Of a stretch of 64,000 bases of DNA, positions 34,489 through 47,644 are shown in pieces. Position numbers and translations under genes: made by a program. This DNA comes from Cenococcum geophilum 1.58. Lineage: Eukaryota; Ascomycota; Dothideomycetes; Gloniales; Gloniaceae. The notes under the pieces were generated by a model. It saw nothing but the letters and a program-made list of their open reading frames with translations. It made no database searches and was not told the DNA's origin. The stretch is from the NCBI GenBank assembly GCA_001692895.1, contig KV748207.1, positions 372,001-436,000 on the forward strand, given 5' to 3'. The number at the start of each line of letters is the position of its first letter. The first letter of the stretch is position 1.

Positions 34489-37400
34489 CTCTTATAAGTA
34501 TTTTACATTTTTACGCTCTGCAATTTTTAATTTAGCATTTTCATTTCCTTTTAAGTTAAGAGAAGAGCTACTTTACTTTAAGAAACCTTAGTTAAGCATA
34601 TTGGAGGTTAAAGTCAGGCATTATTCAATTCTTATTTACTGTTGTAAAATTTATAGTACTAATGCTATTGTCATATAAAAGTCTTGGTAAGGAAAATCTA
34701 ACTAATTAGACAACTTTAACCAGCGGTTAAAGTTCCTTAACATATCAACAATTCACATAACAGCCCTTTTTAATTTACCTTTTTCTAGAAAATACCACAA
34801 GGCCTTTATTTCGATTTCTTGTTATCTTATCTCATTTAGCCATACGCGCCTATTTACTTTTCTCTTATGTTAAGAAGACACTGTTATAACTCTTGTCCTG
34901 AAATACCACCTATACGCCTATGGCGCACACGAAAATATCACTATAAAAATGTCTAGAACTATAGAACTCCGCTTAAAAGTAAAGGCGCCGCCTCTACCTC
35001 CTCTGCCTCCTCTGCCTCCTACTATCTAGTTAATAGCCCTCATATACTAAGGAAAGGCGTAAACAATAGAGGTTATCCTTAGGGCCGCCCAAAGCCACCT
35101 AGTTAATTAGCGCGTAAACATCTATTATAGTTTAATATAGGCTATTATAAACCAGGAGCATAATATGGTTAAGGCTGCGAAAAATGCAATAGTTAAGATT
35201 AAGAAGGATAATAAGCTTAAGGGAAATTTGGGAAATAAAAATTAGGAAAACGCCTTTGCGGACATCAGAAAGCTCTCTAAGATTACCCATAAGATTAATA
35301 AGATCAAGGCAGTGCGAAATACAATCAAAAAGGAATAGGGAGAGAAACTTTTAGAAGGTCCCTATAAGCTCTTCTACACATATTACGCACTAAAAAGCAT
35401 CTATATCTTTATTAATTAGGTAAAAAGAAGTTAGATCTCCAAGAAGAATGCGTTAGAAATAATTAATAATGCGATACTAAGCCGCCTAGAACTCTTAAAG
35501 GCTAGGATCTTAAGGACCCTATACCCAACACCCTTAAACTTTCTCACCGCCTATAAATTCGGATTAGTAGTTAATAAGGAGTTAATTAAGAAATAGAAGC
35601 TTATTCGTTATCCAAGCCAGGGCTATAAGCTTTTAGTGCTAGCCTTAACTATTAAAACTAAAGAGGAATCTGCACCGGAGCCGGTTACTCCAGTACCTCT
35701 ACTATTACCTTTTAAGGAGGTTAAAGCTTTAAATGTAAAGATACTACGTAGCTCATTTCTGTTTAGAGGCAAGGTACCTAAAGCGTAAGGAGAAGACTCT
35801 AAATCTGATAAATCTACGTCTTTAGAGGATGACCTCGTCGCCCGCTCCCTACAGAAATGTAGAGCTAGGAAAGCTTCCAAGAAATCCCTAAGAAAGAAGC
35901 TGAAGATAGGACCTACGGAACCTTAAGCTTTTAGTAGAGCTAACAGGTAGAAGGGAAAAGTAGTAGTAATTACTAAAGCTAATAGAGAGGTAATCGTTAG
36001 GAAAGCACGGCCAGAGTAGAAAATAAAATGCTCGTGTTATTCTAAAACGCCAGCTGAATTAATTAAGGCCCTTAATTCCAAAGAGCCAGAAGACGGTATC
36101 TTTTCTATCTTATACTAATTTATTATAGCCTAGCAGGGAAATAGAATAGAAGTCCGCGCGTTATGCCGGATACATCTTTAGAAAATGGTAGGGTTGTTAG
36201 GATTAGATACCAGCGTTTCTTCTACTAATTTATATTTACAAATCCACTCAGTCTCTAAGAACTATAATACTGTTGATATTCTTTAGATAGCTAAAAGCTC
36301 CTATTTCTAGTTTAAAAAGAATAGTCACCTAGAGCATATAAACAATAACCTCGAAATTTACGCTTATTCTGCTATACAGCCTAGCGATTATCCAGTAAAC
36401 CGCGTGGGATTAAGAAAACTTATGTTGGGCTTAAAAGGGGAACTTAAATGGGACCTACTCGGAATCCACCATGCCAATTTATTTAAATGGTGGGAAGACG
36501 TCGGAATTCTAGGTATTTTTAAGGAAGAGTTCAATATATATACGCACCATTTGCGAAAGACTACTAGGGAAGAGAAAGATAGTATCCTCCGGACTATATA
36601 TCATTCCTTACTATAATAGGTGGTTTGTATAGATCTAGAGCACTATAGATACACTATAGCTTTATGCACTAATAATGCTACTCATTTTATTGCATATTTA
36701 AGCTATGCGCTCCAGTTTCTTAATAGCCATCTTCCTAAAAAACGGAACTTGGAAATTAATCTTCTCCAGGTATACGAAGGAGGGCCAAATTCTAAAGATA
36801 GCTGGCTTTATTCTTGTATTTCCTTAATTAAGGAGGGGAGTTAGTCTTATACAGAACTCCTCCCCGGAATGCATTAATACATACTAAAATAGGTAGATTT
36901 GCTTTAAGCGCGCGGAGAACTTAATAATAAAGGGCGTATTAAGAATATAGAGACGGCCTGGACTAAGGCTAATACTAAGAAGTTTAAGCTTAACTAGATG
37001 CCCATTCCGTTAAAAACTAGAGAAGTACGGTTTACGAAAGCTACTATTATATAAGGAGCATCTTAAGCAACATTAAGCCGCTTAATTATTACTCCAGACT
37101 TGATCGCAATCCTACTAAATACTAGGAAATTAGAAATCCCTAGGCTTAAGAGCTAGCAGGAGATTATATAAATAAACCTAGCTAGTCTTCCCCCAGCATT
37201 AACTCCTACTGGCGAACCTATTACTAGTATTCCTCTATATAAATTCCCAGCCTATATACAACTATAGGCAAAGAGTACCCTTTTAAATGCTTTAGTTAGA
37301 AGACTTTTATAGGATGATCCTTAAGTAAGGGCAGAACAGCGGATAATCCTAGATCCTACCTTAAACAATAAATATAAAGCATTTCGGGAAAGACACAGGG

Positions 37401-38471
37401 CATATATTACTAAGGTTATTTGTAACAGCTTTACAGAGCTAAAAGAATTTAAGCGAGAAGTGTTTAGGGCCAAGTCTTACTTTTTAGCAAAAGAATAAGG
37501 TTATAGGCGTCCCGCGGATGATCTAGAATACCCTAAAGGCTTAGTTTCAGAACCAAAATACGAAGATAATCCGGTTAATAAAGCCTCTAGCGCTCCCCCA
37601 TTAACTAATCATGGTTCTAAAGGTTGCTCTAAAGACGGGGATAGAGCTGCTATACCTTAAAACACTAAAACTGCCACTCTAAACCCCGGCCCTAATATCT
37701 TTAACAAAGTAATACCTATAGAAATTAACCGGGAATTAAAAGATCTGGGGAAGCTTAAAGAAGGTAGTTACTGGGATATTACTTCTAAACATTTACTGGC
37801 ATTTATTAATGCTCTAAAAAGTACTAATAAACTAGTAGCATTACACCGCCTAACGCCTTCACCGATTTCGGAAAAGGGTGCTACCTTAGAAGAGCAGGCA
37901 ATTAATTCTAGCGTTCTACAATCTCCTATATAAAAGACGGTCCAAGCAGAAATGGCTACTGCTTAGGAAAGAGTGTCCTTAAGCCTCTAAGCTAATACTA
38001 TTAATATACAAGAGAATATAAGTGCAAAACTTAAAGCAGAAGGTATTACGGATAAGGATAACGTAGAAGAAGCAAAGGCAATAATTAAGGAGGGAGTATA
38101 GGCAGCTTTGGAGAAGTTGGAAGACTATTAGGTGTTAGAGTGTCTTCTTTTTTAGGGTATTTATTACCTACTAAGGAAGATATAAGAAAATATTAGGGGA
38201 TAACCTTTTAGGTAGGGGAGGTAATATAGTAGTGTTAAATGCCCCTCGGTTATTTTAGTTCGTTTTCCTATCACGTATATAAGTCTTAGGGTTATATATA
38301 TTACAGAAGGAGCTTAGGTTTTAACCTTACCTTACCTTAACTTAATACAATTTCTCCTCTACCCTCTATTAATCAACGACTTCTTTGGTATAACTTAAGT
38401 CATTCCATTCTTTTATTTATAATGCTTAATTAAATATTATCTTTTAGTGTCCGGCTTGCCTTTCCACACTA
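34489..38471 (+). mobile_element. Unknown ~3.95-kb repeated element, copy 2
   Basis: This is a second, full-length copy of the element at 27,616-31,565, in the same orientation (CTCTTATAAGTATTTTACAT ... CCACACTA). It has its own set of RIP changes, so the two copies were mutated independently at many sites. Some sections here are better kept, for example two adjacent open frames at 36,404-36,844. Confidence 0.75.
34949..38134 (+). pseudogene. Long single-frame protein of unknown function (element copy 2)
   Basis: The likely start is ATG at 34,949 (M-S-R-T), 12 bases upstream of the codon that is ATG in copy 1 but ATA here. The codons at 34,949, 36,404 and 36,620 are in one phase, again giving about 1,060 codons without net frameshift. 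The block RKLMLGLKGELKWDLLGIHH, then FKWWEDVGILGIFKEEFNIY and DLEHYRYTIALCTNNATHFI is open for 140 codons except one doubled stop (36,614-36,619). The tail reads KEGV-stop-AALEKLEDY. The same frame surviving in both copies is strong evidence that it was a real protein. No known domain is recognised. Confidence 0.7.
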
Positions 38472-38690
38472 CCTATAACGGCAGTAATATTAATCCGGTT
38501 ATAAAGCCAAAGCTCCCTATATAACACTATATATATATTAAACAGCTTATTAGTAAGGGGGCTTAGCAAAACATATATAGAGTGCAAAAATATTATTAGA
38601 ATAGCAACAGCTTACCTTCCCTTTATAACCGTAATAATAACTAAAACCTCTTTCTCTTCCTTATATCTAGTGTGTTCTAAATATATTACA
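38472..38690. repeat. Possible small MITE-like inverted repeat
   Basis: GTAATATTAATCCGGTTATAAAG (about 38,483-38,505) is mirrored imperfectly by CTTTATAACCGTAATAATAAC at about 38,621-38,641. This leaves a short ~160-bp unit between copy 2 and the Plavaka relic. The match is imperfect and no target duplication is clear. Confidence 0.3.
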
Positions 38691-38699
38691 TATTTAGGC

Positions 38700-41600
38700 T
38701 TTGCAAGCTTAATAGGCTATATCTTATAAGCGATAACACCTAAGTATTACGCAGAGGAGGCTGGCGCGGGGGTAGGCTTAAAGAGAGTCGCGGTTATACA
38801 TTAGATACGGTAGCAACTGATATAGCTTAACTAGTAGTAGCGATAGATATAGCAGCATTGAACAGGGAGTTAATTAATAAAGTTTAACTCTGGCTCGGCA
38901 TCGGATTAATACTAGAAATCCTAAATATCGCATCTACACCCTATAAAGAAGGGTATAGTATATAATTATATTTAAGACCGGCCGCACGTAGCTTAAAGGA
39001 GCAATAAAGTAGGTAATAAGGCACAGAATTAATCTAGATACAATATATTAGCTATTTAGGTGTATATCTACTATAAATATTAATATAGGAGGTCAAACGT
39101 TAAGGATTAGTGATGGTTGATGGCTCTAGTAAAATATTTACTATTTTAGCGGTAATATTTAAGGCGAAACGTAGTAGTAACCACTAGGCCGTTCGCAATA
39201 ATTTTAGCAGCGTTAGAATCGCCCTATAAAGCTCTAGAACATAACGTTGGCCGATTATTTATAAAGGCGTTAGTTCGTTATTAATTAATAGCTGAAAATT
39301 TAGTATGGCGCGCGAGTTTGTATAAAAATTAAGGTATATCTATATACAAAATAGCCCAAACGCCTAGCTAGAAAACTACTTTACTAAAACTAATTTTCCT
39401 TACTAAAACACCATCTTATTAATATAAACCGCGGATATAAATAGTGCAGCTTTATTTCTAAGAATGACTAAGGCCTATTGCTCCATTCACGCCGCTATAA
39501 ACTACAACCTAAAGCTAAAGCCTAGATTCCACACGACGACACTAACGCAAATGCGCCTCCGTATGTCTACCTTGACCTATAGGCGGAGCCTAATGCAGGG
39601 ATACACCAATATTTAGCCAGTAAAGGTGGCGAGTTTAAGGGTTTTAGCGCGTCTAAATACTAAAAAGAGTGCACTTCGGATAACGGGAATAATATACTAC
39701 GTGGTAGAGACAGCAATCGAAACGGACTACTATTTATATCATTGTCGCTACATATTAAAACTTTTAAGGAGCGGATAAATAAATAAGCCAGTATCCCAAT
39801 TGCAAGCAATAAGGATTAGGTAGATAAGTAATAAGTAGTAACGCTATCCTAGGTAATCCTACTAATCTAAGCCGCAGACCGCTATTTTTATTCCACCCCT
39901 TTACTAGTAAATTTAACTATACCTTTATAGTATAGCTACATAGTATACAAAGTACAAAAGGCGATATTAAGCGGTTATTAAATGACACCTAGCTTAACCA
40001 ACTAACATCCTACCTTAGTTTTAAATTAGCGGATAATTAGGAGGAGAAGTTGCATAGACTACCACTAGGTATAGTTAACAAAGAATAGACAAAAACTCGC
40101 TATAAACCTATTACACGTATATAAGGCATTCACTAGCCTTTATATTACTACGTATACCAAGATGTTATAAAGGTAATTAAGTTTCTTATTAGTTATAAAC
40201 CCTTTAGAGATGCCCTTATATACGCCCTAACGAGAGTATACAATACCAGTAATTAGAGGGTCTATAATAAACTATACACCGCTAATTAGTAGTAGGAAAC
40301 CCAGGCACGGCTACTAGATGGCGCGACCGTTATACTAGTGCTACTCGCCACAGATAAAACGCAGCTAATAATATATTACGGCGATAAGTCCTTATAGCTA
40401 GTATATATTACTATTAGTAATCTTAATTAAAAAACGCGTAAGAAACAGAACTTACCCGCTAACCTACTTCTTGGATTTATTCCTAATATAAAGAGTATAA
40501 ACTACGACATACGGAGTGCTTGTTATTATAAAGCTATAAAGAAGATATTAAAATATAAGTGCTTAATATATAGTAAGTAGAAACCCTATCTAACAAGTCT
40601 TATAGCGCTTAAAAGTCTTTAGTATAAAGGCATTAATATAGAATATACAGATAGAAGAATCTGCTAATGTTACCCCGTTATATATAGAATAATAGCAGAC
40701 TATAAGGAATAGGTTCTTATTACCGGTGTAAAAAGCTAATAATACTGCATAATATGCCAAGTACCACCTAATAGACGCGAAAACCTTTTAGAATGTCACC
40801 CGCTTAGGATATATAAGTTAACCAAAAAGCAGATTGTAGCCTAATAAGCAAATAACACACCTTAAACGGATCCAGATTAGGTATACCCCGTACTATACTT
40901 TATATAGAAATACGGCCTAATCAATATACACAACGTGATAATGGTAGATATTCTCTATTAACTGCTAAAAGGCATTATTATGCGTCTTATTAAATGGATA
41001 CAAAAGATAATAAGTAAAGTTATCCCCGCTAGCAAGAAACGAAAATATTATAAAAGAACTATTTAAGACATTTCAGCAGAGAGTTAGATTAATTAGCGTT
41101 TTATAAAAATACCTTAATATCCCGGCTTAAAAGTATTTTATAATACTCCATTTAGTCAAATATTATAGTAGACTGGCAACAAGCAAAAGTTAATCCTAAA
41201 GCAACTAATTCCCACCCTAGCTCCACTTCTTACTAGTAAGGCACCATATGCGATATACTTTGCTCAGGCGACACTGGATTTTATTACCATAACACAGTAC
41301 CAAACTCATAATAAAGAGATACTCTAGTATATAGAGCATGCGCTATATTAGATTAATAAACTAAAAGGTATATTTTAAGGTTTCCGACCTAAGGCAAGGG
41401 ATTTAGATAAGGGGCATTTTAACTTCCTAAAGTTTTATACTATAACCCATTTTATAGATCATATCCGCCAGTTTGGCGCTGCTAATAGTTATAATATATT
41501 AAATGGAGAAGCTGCCCATAAGTACGCTGTAAAGGCATATTAGAATCAAACAAATAAATAGAGTAATTTTAAGTTATAGATCTGCCTCTATAACACCCGG

Positions 41601-42530
41601 CGCGTATCTATACTAGCAACAAAGAGTTAGTTATTATATTATAATTCTAGGACTATATCTACCGCAGAACGTAGTATATCACTACAATTAACTAGACCAA
41701 CACGTCATATCGATATGCGATTAACCCCTTAGGGTCTAGAAACGGATCAGTACGCCTATATATCCTAATACGGTCTTAGTCTTACAAAATGGCGGACAGT
41801 AGGGATATTAGCCGACAGTCTTAAAATATCTAATTTTAAGGACGCGCTTGTAGTATTTCTTTATAAATATAGAAGGAAGGTCGTTAGCTAGAATTCTACG
41901 CAAGCTAATATGGACCGTTATAACCTAGACCCTTCTTAGATTAGGTTATACTTTGTTTAAGTACACCCCTCCTTAAAATACTAAAAGCGGACAGGTGTGG
42001 ATCCAAACAACCTTAACTAAGTAGCTAAAGAAATCGTACACTACGCACCGAATTGGTAAAAGTTAAGTAATTAGAAACGCGACTATATATAGGTACAGGA
42101 ATACACGGCCGACAATAGAGATAGGAGAGGGAAAACTAGGCCCATAGGTGGAAGAATAGTAGGACAGCTCCAGGTTATTATTACCATATTAGATTATTCT
42201 ACTTTAGGGGGCAACGGCCTCCCTCTTTAATTTACCGGGGTAATAGTAAACCTCATACAGTACCAAAACAATGGCAGGCCTCACCCCGTCTATAGTATAA
42301 CTAAGGTTAAACACTAGCATCCAACTACTGCTAAAAACCCACGCTCCCTAGCCAATAGTAGATTTTACCCTATGCAGTCTATACTACGAAGTACTTATAT
42401 AGTTCCAGCTGGTTATAGTTACCCTAACCTATTCTATATTAATAACTATGTTAACTAGGACCAGTATAATACAATATATTCACCAGATTTCTTAGAAGAA
42501 GGGTCTTAAGTTATATTAGCATATCAACAA
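38700..42530 (+). pseudogene. Plavaka/KDZ-type (CACTA-related) transposase, inactivated
   Basis: From about 39,520 a plus-strand frame with modest stop density reads as a Plavaka-like fungal transposase. Signatures: ATVILVLLATDKTQLIIYYG and DKSL-stop-LVYITISNLN at about 40,325-40,425 (the usual LASDKTQLS ... GDK-x-x-WPVYLTIGN). Then comes a Cys-containing stretch (CYPVIYRIIADYKEQVLITG, about 40,663-40,730) and, at about 41,410-41,600, HFNFLKFYTITHFIDHIRQF followed by GEAAHKYAVKAY and NTRRVSILATK. This RNase-H-fold enzyme moves its element by cut and paste. Earlier sequence to 38,700 is coding-like but unresolved, and the C-terminal part runs to about 42,300. CpA is better preserved than in the 11-20 kb block, so this insertion is younger or was less exposed to RIP. 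Terminal repeats were not identified. Confidence 0.8.
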
Positions 42531-42700
42531 GCTGCCGCCAAAAGGTCATTTTTACTATAAGTTTTAACTCTATATTCCGTTTACTATTTTCTACAACTTT
42601 CCACTGCTTTCCACTATCTTATTACTTTTACTACGTTCCACTACTTTCCATTACATTCTACTAATTTCCACTACTTTTAATTTTGTTATCTTCTAATCGG
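42531..42700 (-). repeat. TGGAAAGTAGTGGAAAGT-like simple repeat
   Basis: On the minus strand TGGAAA(G/T)(T/C)AGT recurs about eight times with a period near 10-15 bp. It lies immediately behind the Plavaka coding region and resembles the patch at 22,345-22,460 in opposite orientation. It may be sub-terminal transposon repeats. Confidence 0.5.
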
Positions 42701-43800
42701 AGGTCCCAACCTCCGCCAAAATACTTAATATCTATAATAAGGGCTAGAAATATTATCAACAAAAACGGAGATACTCCACTACAAGTCAATAAGATCTTAG
42801 GTCCGTATAGCTCGACAGAGGAGTATCTAAGCTCTTAGTATAATTTTTTAGGAGGTTATAGGTTCATTCCCATGCGTAGCACGTTAAAAAAAGAAAGCAG
42901 TTCTTATTAAATTAAGTATTAGCGAGGCTCCAAATTAATCCTATAATTCTCTACGTCTCGCAAGGCCTAGAAAATTATAACGCCATTTTTTCCACACAAT
43001 ATTTTGGTATACACAGCTCCTTAATCCCACTAGGCTAGATTCAAAATCAAGAGAACTAAGGACCTACTATTACGCCACAAGGACTTTGTATTATAATTTC
43101 CTAAATTTAATTAAAATATAACCCCTTTCCTAATCCTTATAATTAAGCCTTATATATTTAATTGCAAGGGCAACCTATAGGCAGATTAGTAGCAGAATGT
43201 ATTAATTTAGTAACTATATGTACAATACACGTGCGGCTTACGCCCAATATCACCTCTAATTACATCAAAATCAGGCTCCAAAATGCATTAAATGCCACCC
43301 TAAATTAACACTAAAAATTAACTTAAGATGCATTAAAACCTACCCATAAAATGCGCTGGCCATATACTATAGGGAGTGTCAGGAACCGTGTCAGACGTCG
43401 CTACTATTGCCGTACTACCTCCTCCTGAGGGGGTTTCTCGACATTTATATATATTCTCTTCTTGCAGGAGTATTATACGGTATTAAATTGGGGGATAGGG
43501 CACTTTCTTTAATTCCACTACACTGTGCAGCGATTTAGTTGTCAGGTAACCAAGACTATTTAGTATATAAGGCCTTAAAGTAAAATCGCAATTAATCTCT
43601 ACACTAGATTATAAGTAGAGAGCTCTATATTAAAGCTCTATAGCCTAAATATGCACCAAAGTTGTAATTAATATAATATGTATTAGCTACCGAAAGAACA
43701 TCTATTTGCTACTGAAAGAGACTCTAAAACCACCCGAATTAGATCCAAATTGTGGGGTTTTTTCCTACAACTATCAAAATAAGACACTTATTTTAACCAC
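42701..43800. other. Moderately mutated DNA, no gene; possible LTR start at 43,376
   Basis: No readable frame was found. From 43,376 (TGTCAGGAACCGTGTCAGAC) to about 43,560 the sequence is GC-richer, with CCTCCTCCTGAGGGGG and a TATATATA box, compatible with the start of an LTR. No second copy or end was found. Confidence 0.3.
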
Positions 43801-43804
43801 GATT

Positions 43805-44050
43805 CGTAATTAATTATCCTGTCAGAAGCCTGCCGGGAGCCTGTTAGTACAATTAGGAAATACTAGGTTCCTGTCAGGAGCCTATTAGGGCGATTAGGGC
43901 GATCAGGACGATCAGGACGATCAGGACGACCAGGACGATCAGGACGATCAAGACGATCAGGAAAATTAAAATCCTGCCAGGAGCCTGTCAGGGCGGTCAG
44001 GACGATCAGGAAAATCAAAATCCTGCCAGGAGGCCTCCAGGATCTTGGCA
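43805..44050 (+). repeat. 9-bp minisatellite (CGATCAGGA) with CCTGTCAGGAGCC flanks
   Basis: About ten tandem units of CGATCAGGA and variants lie at 43,885-43,965, with two longer segments containing TCCTGCCAGGAGCCTGTCAG. On the minus strand it spells Asp-Arg-Pro repeats in a 62-codon opening (43,863-44,051), which I do not regard as a gene. The flanking CCTGTCAGGAGCCT motif and the AGGAC-containing unit match the array at 20,735-20,970 in the same orientation. Confidence 0.8.
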
Positions 44051-44129
44051 CCCTAACAAAATGTTAATATATATAGAATATACTAGCCCGCGTATAGTTA
44101 AATATATATAAGAAGATAAAGGTGCTAGG

Positions 44130-45130
44130 GCGGCCTAGTATTAACTATATAGTAGATGCGGAAAGGGGGTATACGGCTATCGCAAACTTATAGAGTTTGT
44201 CCTAGCTTAACTATATGCAAAACTACGGCTATAATCTTAAATAACTTATTATACTACTTTATAGGCGGAAACTAGATAGTATAAACTTAGTCCTAAGTAT
44301 AGACGTAGCCTTAAGTCTAGTATCGCTATCTAATACGCCTTAAGACCTACGCACAGTTAAATATTAGCTGCTAGTTAAGATATTTTTAGAGGCTAGGGTA
44401 GATTATAATAAGGAGTGGATATAGGCCGCCTATATAGAGACTATACCTATCTAAAACGATAAGGCCTTAAGGGCTACTCTATTAAGGGCAGTTTATTATA
44501 GGGTGGGCTAGGTTATATTTACGGCTATCTATAGAGATAGTATATAGGTATCCGTTATAATTATAATATATTACTAATGTTTATCTAGCCCTATCTCTAG
44601 CGCGATACATTTTACTAGGCGGGCTAAAAGGTATTAATTAATTACAGTTAATCTAATCTATATAGAGATAGTAACTTTAGTCGAGTTTGCCTTATAGTAA
44701 GACCTCCTATTGCACCAGGAAGCCCTAAGATTATTACCTATATATATAATCTTAGGTTATCTAAACGTAGTATAGCAAATTACCTTTACTATAGGCTCTT
44801 TTATTAGGGGCAACTATATAAATATTATATTTGTCCTATATTTTGCTAGCTAGTAGCTAGTATAGTAAAATAGGTATTATTCTAAGGGCCTATAGTATTA
44901 GCGATAAGTTTCTTAAGATATAGTAATAGCATGCTAATACTAGGAATAGTATACCTAATATAAGTAGGAGAGGGTATTAGGTTATATTGCCTTAGCGGTA
45001 ACTATAGCAAGAAAAGAATTAGATCCTATTTAAGGTTATTATAGTTTAGCGAAAATAGAGGCGGCCTATACTATATAGAGAGTAATTAATAATAGTTATA
45101 GTTATTAGCGAGATATCTAAACTATAATTT
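44130..45130 (+). pseudogene. Unidentified decayed coding block
   Basis: One plus-strand phase runs about 330 codons with around 40 stops, all TAA/TAG except the last TGA. Readable parts include LVLSIDVALSLVSLSNTPQD (Q from a stop), then VKIFLEARVDYNKEWI and VILGYLNV-like segments. If every stop was Gln the protein would be implausibly Gln-rich, so some stops may come from Trp or the frame may be wrong. The family is unknown. Confidence 0.25.
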
Positions 45131-45139
45131 GACTAGTTA

Positions 45140-47640
45140 AGTATTTAGGAAATATTTAGTTATAAGTTTAGATTAAAATAAGGGCTTTAGAATAAAGTTA
45201 ATTTAGAGCTTAAATCTAATTCTAAGGCAACCGTTTGGTTAAATTCTAGTTTAACTTAACTTTAGCTATAAAATTTTAATGTTTTAAAAAACACGCTAAA
45301 AGTTACTAAAAAGTTGGCAATTTACTATATACAGAATCTAAACTAAGGTCTTGGCGTTGGTTTAAATTAAAAGCTTAAAGCTCCTTATTTAAACTTTAGA
45401 TTAAATTTAAAGGCTTTAAATTATATATATCTATATAACCTATAGAGCTATAGACGTATATTAAATTAGGAAGGAACGCGTTCTTTCTACTAGACTTTTA
45501 GTTTAAATTTAAAAGTAAAAAACAAAATGGAGACCACGCATTAGGAAATGGAGGTTCCTTTACGGGCAAGGCGCGCTCGCTTCCTTACCCTAGTTTGGCT
45601 AAGACCTAACCTCAACCTCAACTATAAAAGGCCTTCTCCCTCACTACTTTTGCCCTTATGCTCTATCTTCTCTTTTCTTTCCTGCTACCGTGCCACCTTA
45701 GACTCTAGCTGTTAGCCGTAAGGCATTTTCTATCCCCTTAGCGTCTATATAGGTGCTCTGCCCGCCTTCCCTAATCTCCATATATTTTATACTAACGATT
45801 ACCTAGCGCTATAACTCTTCGGCCCTTTTTATGGGATATATTTATACTCTCTCCTAGTGTTAACGCATGCTTCGGTCCTACCGTATTCCTCCTTTCTTCT
45901 CTCCTCTCTCCTCTCCTCCTACCTATATCCCTTACCGATTAGTGCACTGGAATAACATTTCCATTCATTCTCTTCTTTACCTCCGCCTTTAGCAGTGTCT
46001 CGGGCGTAACTATAATATGCGACTTAATCCCTATTGGAATAGCTATAAATGGCTATAAGGCTATGCCGAGAACCGTCTAGTAATAGATTATATAGGTTAT
46101 AGCTACTGCGAGCTGCGGGACGCGTTAGGTAGTGTCGCATTATAGCGTTACAATAAAGGCGAAGCCGGACGCTAAAGTAGATCCTTAGCGAAAATATAGG
46201 CTAATGCTAGTTACTTAGCTTGGTTAAAGCTGCGCCGCTAGAAGCTGAAAGCCTTCGCCCTCCTTAGCGCCTTTTTAACCTAGACCTAGACCTTACTTTT
46301 CCCTAATAATTAGAGGATTGTATTATAATCGGAGAAGCCGCTAGACTTTAGTTTAATCTAGCCCCCTATTTAGCTAAGGAGGCACGGGTTATATAGAAAT
46401 ATCCTTTATATAGACCTAAGACTTATAAGGCGGAATCTAGGGGTAAACGGCCTATCTAGTAGCACAGCCTAGCTTCTAGTAGAGCTAGTATTATAATCCT
46501 ACTCTTAGCTAACGAATACTAGAGAAAAATTCGCGTATTTAATCTCCTAACGAAGACGGACTTTATACGGTGGCTACATTAGCTAAAAGGGCTGAGATAG
46601 ATACGGGCGTAATTGCCTAATCTACTCGCGCTATCTGCCCCCTTATGTTATTTATAACATCCGGCTGTAGGCAAGGGTAAAAGTAAGGCTTTTGCGTATA
46701 TTTAGAAGGTTAAGTAGCGGCTGTAAGCTCCGCAGAGTGTAACTAAGGAAGTTCCTTAGATCTAGGGGAGAGATTTAAGAATGCCCTTATTACTTAGAGT
46801 GTCTTTTAATACTTATAGTAGAATTACAGCACGCCCTTTACCTATTTAATACTAGGAATTATGGTCTCGCGGAGGATCTAGCGCGGAGAATCCAGCTTGC
46901 TAGTATATTAGGGTGGAAAACAGACACATTAGCGCTAGCCCTAACTTTAAGGAATAAGGGTAAAGGAGGTACTTTACCACTAACCTCCTTAATAGGGAGG
47001 CTTAGTGTAATGCCCCTGTCGGAGGTAGAATATGCTAGCTTAGTTAGTTAGGTCTCAATCGCAGTTTCCTAATAGGCATTAATCTTATAATAGAGTTTAA
47101 GCCTATATAAACCTTTATATATTATAAATAGTAATTGCAAACAAAGCGTAGATTATATATTTTAATTCACTATTAAGCTAGTAGGGTTATTTTAGTATAG
47201 ATACTACGGATATAAGCTAGTGGCGAAGAGGGGACTGGCGTAGACTTAAAAGCCTAGCGTGACCCGTCCTTTAGGGCTATTAGAAAGGCATAAGGCAATA
47301 ATAACTCTAATAACAATAGCAGTAGCAACGGTGGCATCTTCTTAACCCCTTTATTTTTATTTAGAAATTTTACTTAATAATATTAATTTCTATACCGCAC
47401 CCCCTAAAAAACTAAGGGCTTCTTAGTATTATGCGATTATAGCTTCTAAGGTAAATATAAGCAATATACCTAAAAAGAGAAGAATAAAAAAGGGGAGAGT
47501 ACCTTGCTTCCCTCTAAGAGATAATCCTATAAAATATTTGGGCTGGTTGCGCTTAGGCAAGTTATTCTATATTACCTTTTTTAAAAATTTAACCTAATAA
47601 GGCACCCGTAGATCCTGAGGCTTTTAATAAGTATAAAGAT
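45140..47640. other. Mixed mutated DNA with a CT-rich, TATA-containing stretch
   Basis: 45,140-45,520 contains repeated TTTAAATT/TTTAAGC-type words. At 45,627 CTATAAAAGG is followed by a CT-rich stretch to about 45,960 that is less mutated and looks like an LTR or gene promoter, but no frame follows that I can name. 45,970-47,330 is GC-richer than average for the window, without a recognisable product. Confidence 0.3.
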
Positions 47641-47644
47641 ATTT

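Noticed and set aside
43863..44051. Asp-Arg-Pro repeat protein on the minus strand
   Set aside because: Translation of a 9-bp minisatellite; no start context or domain.
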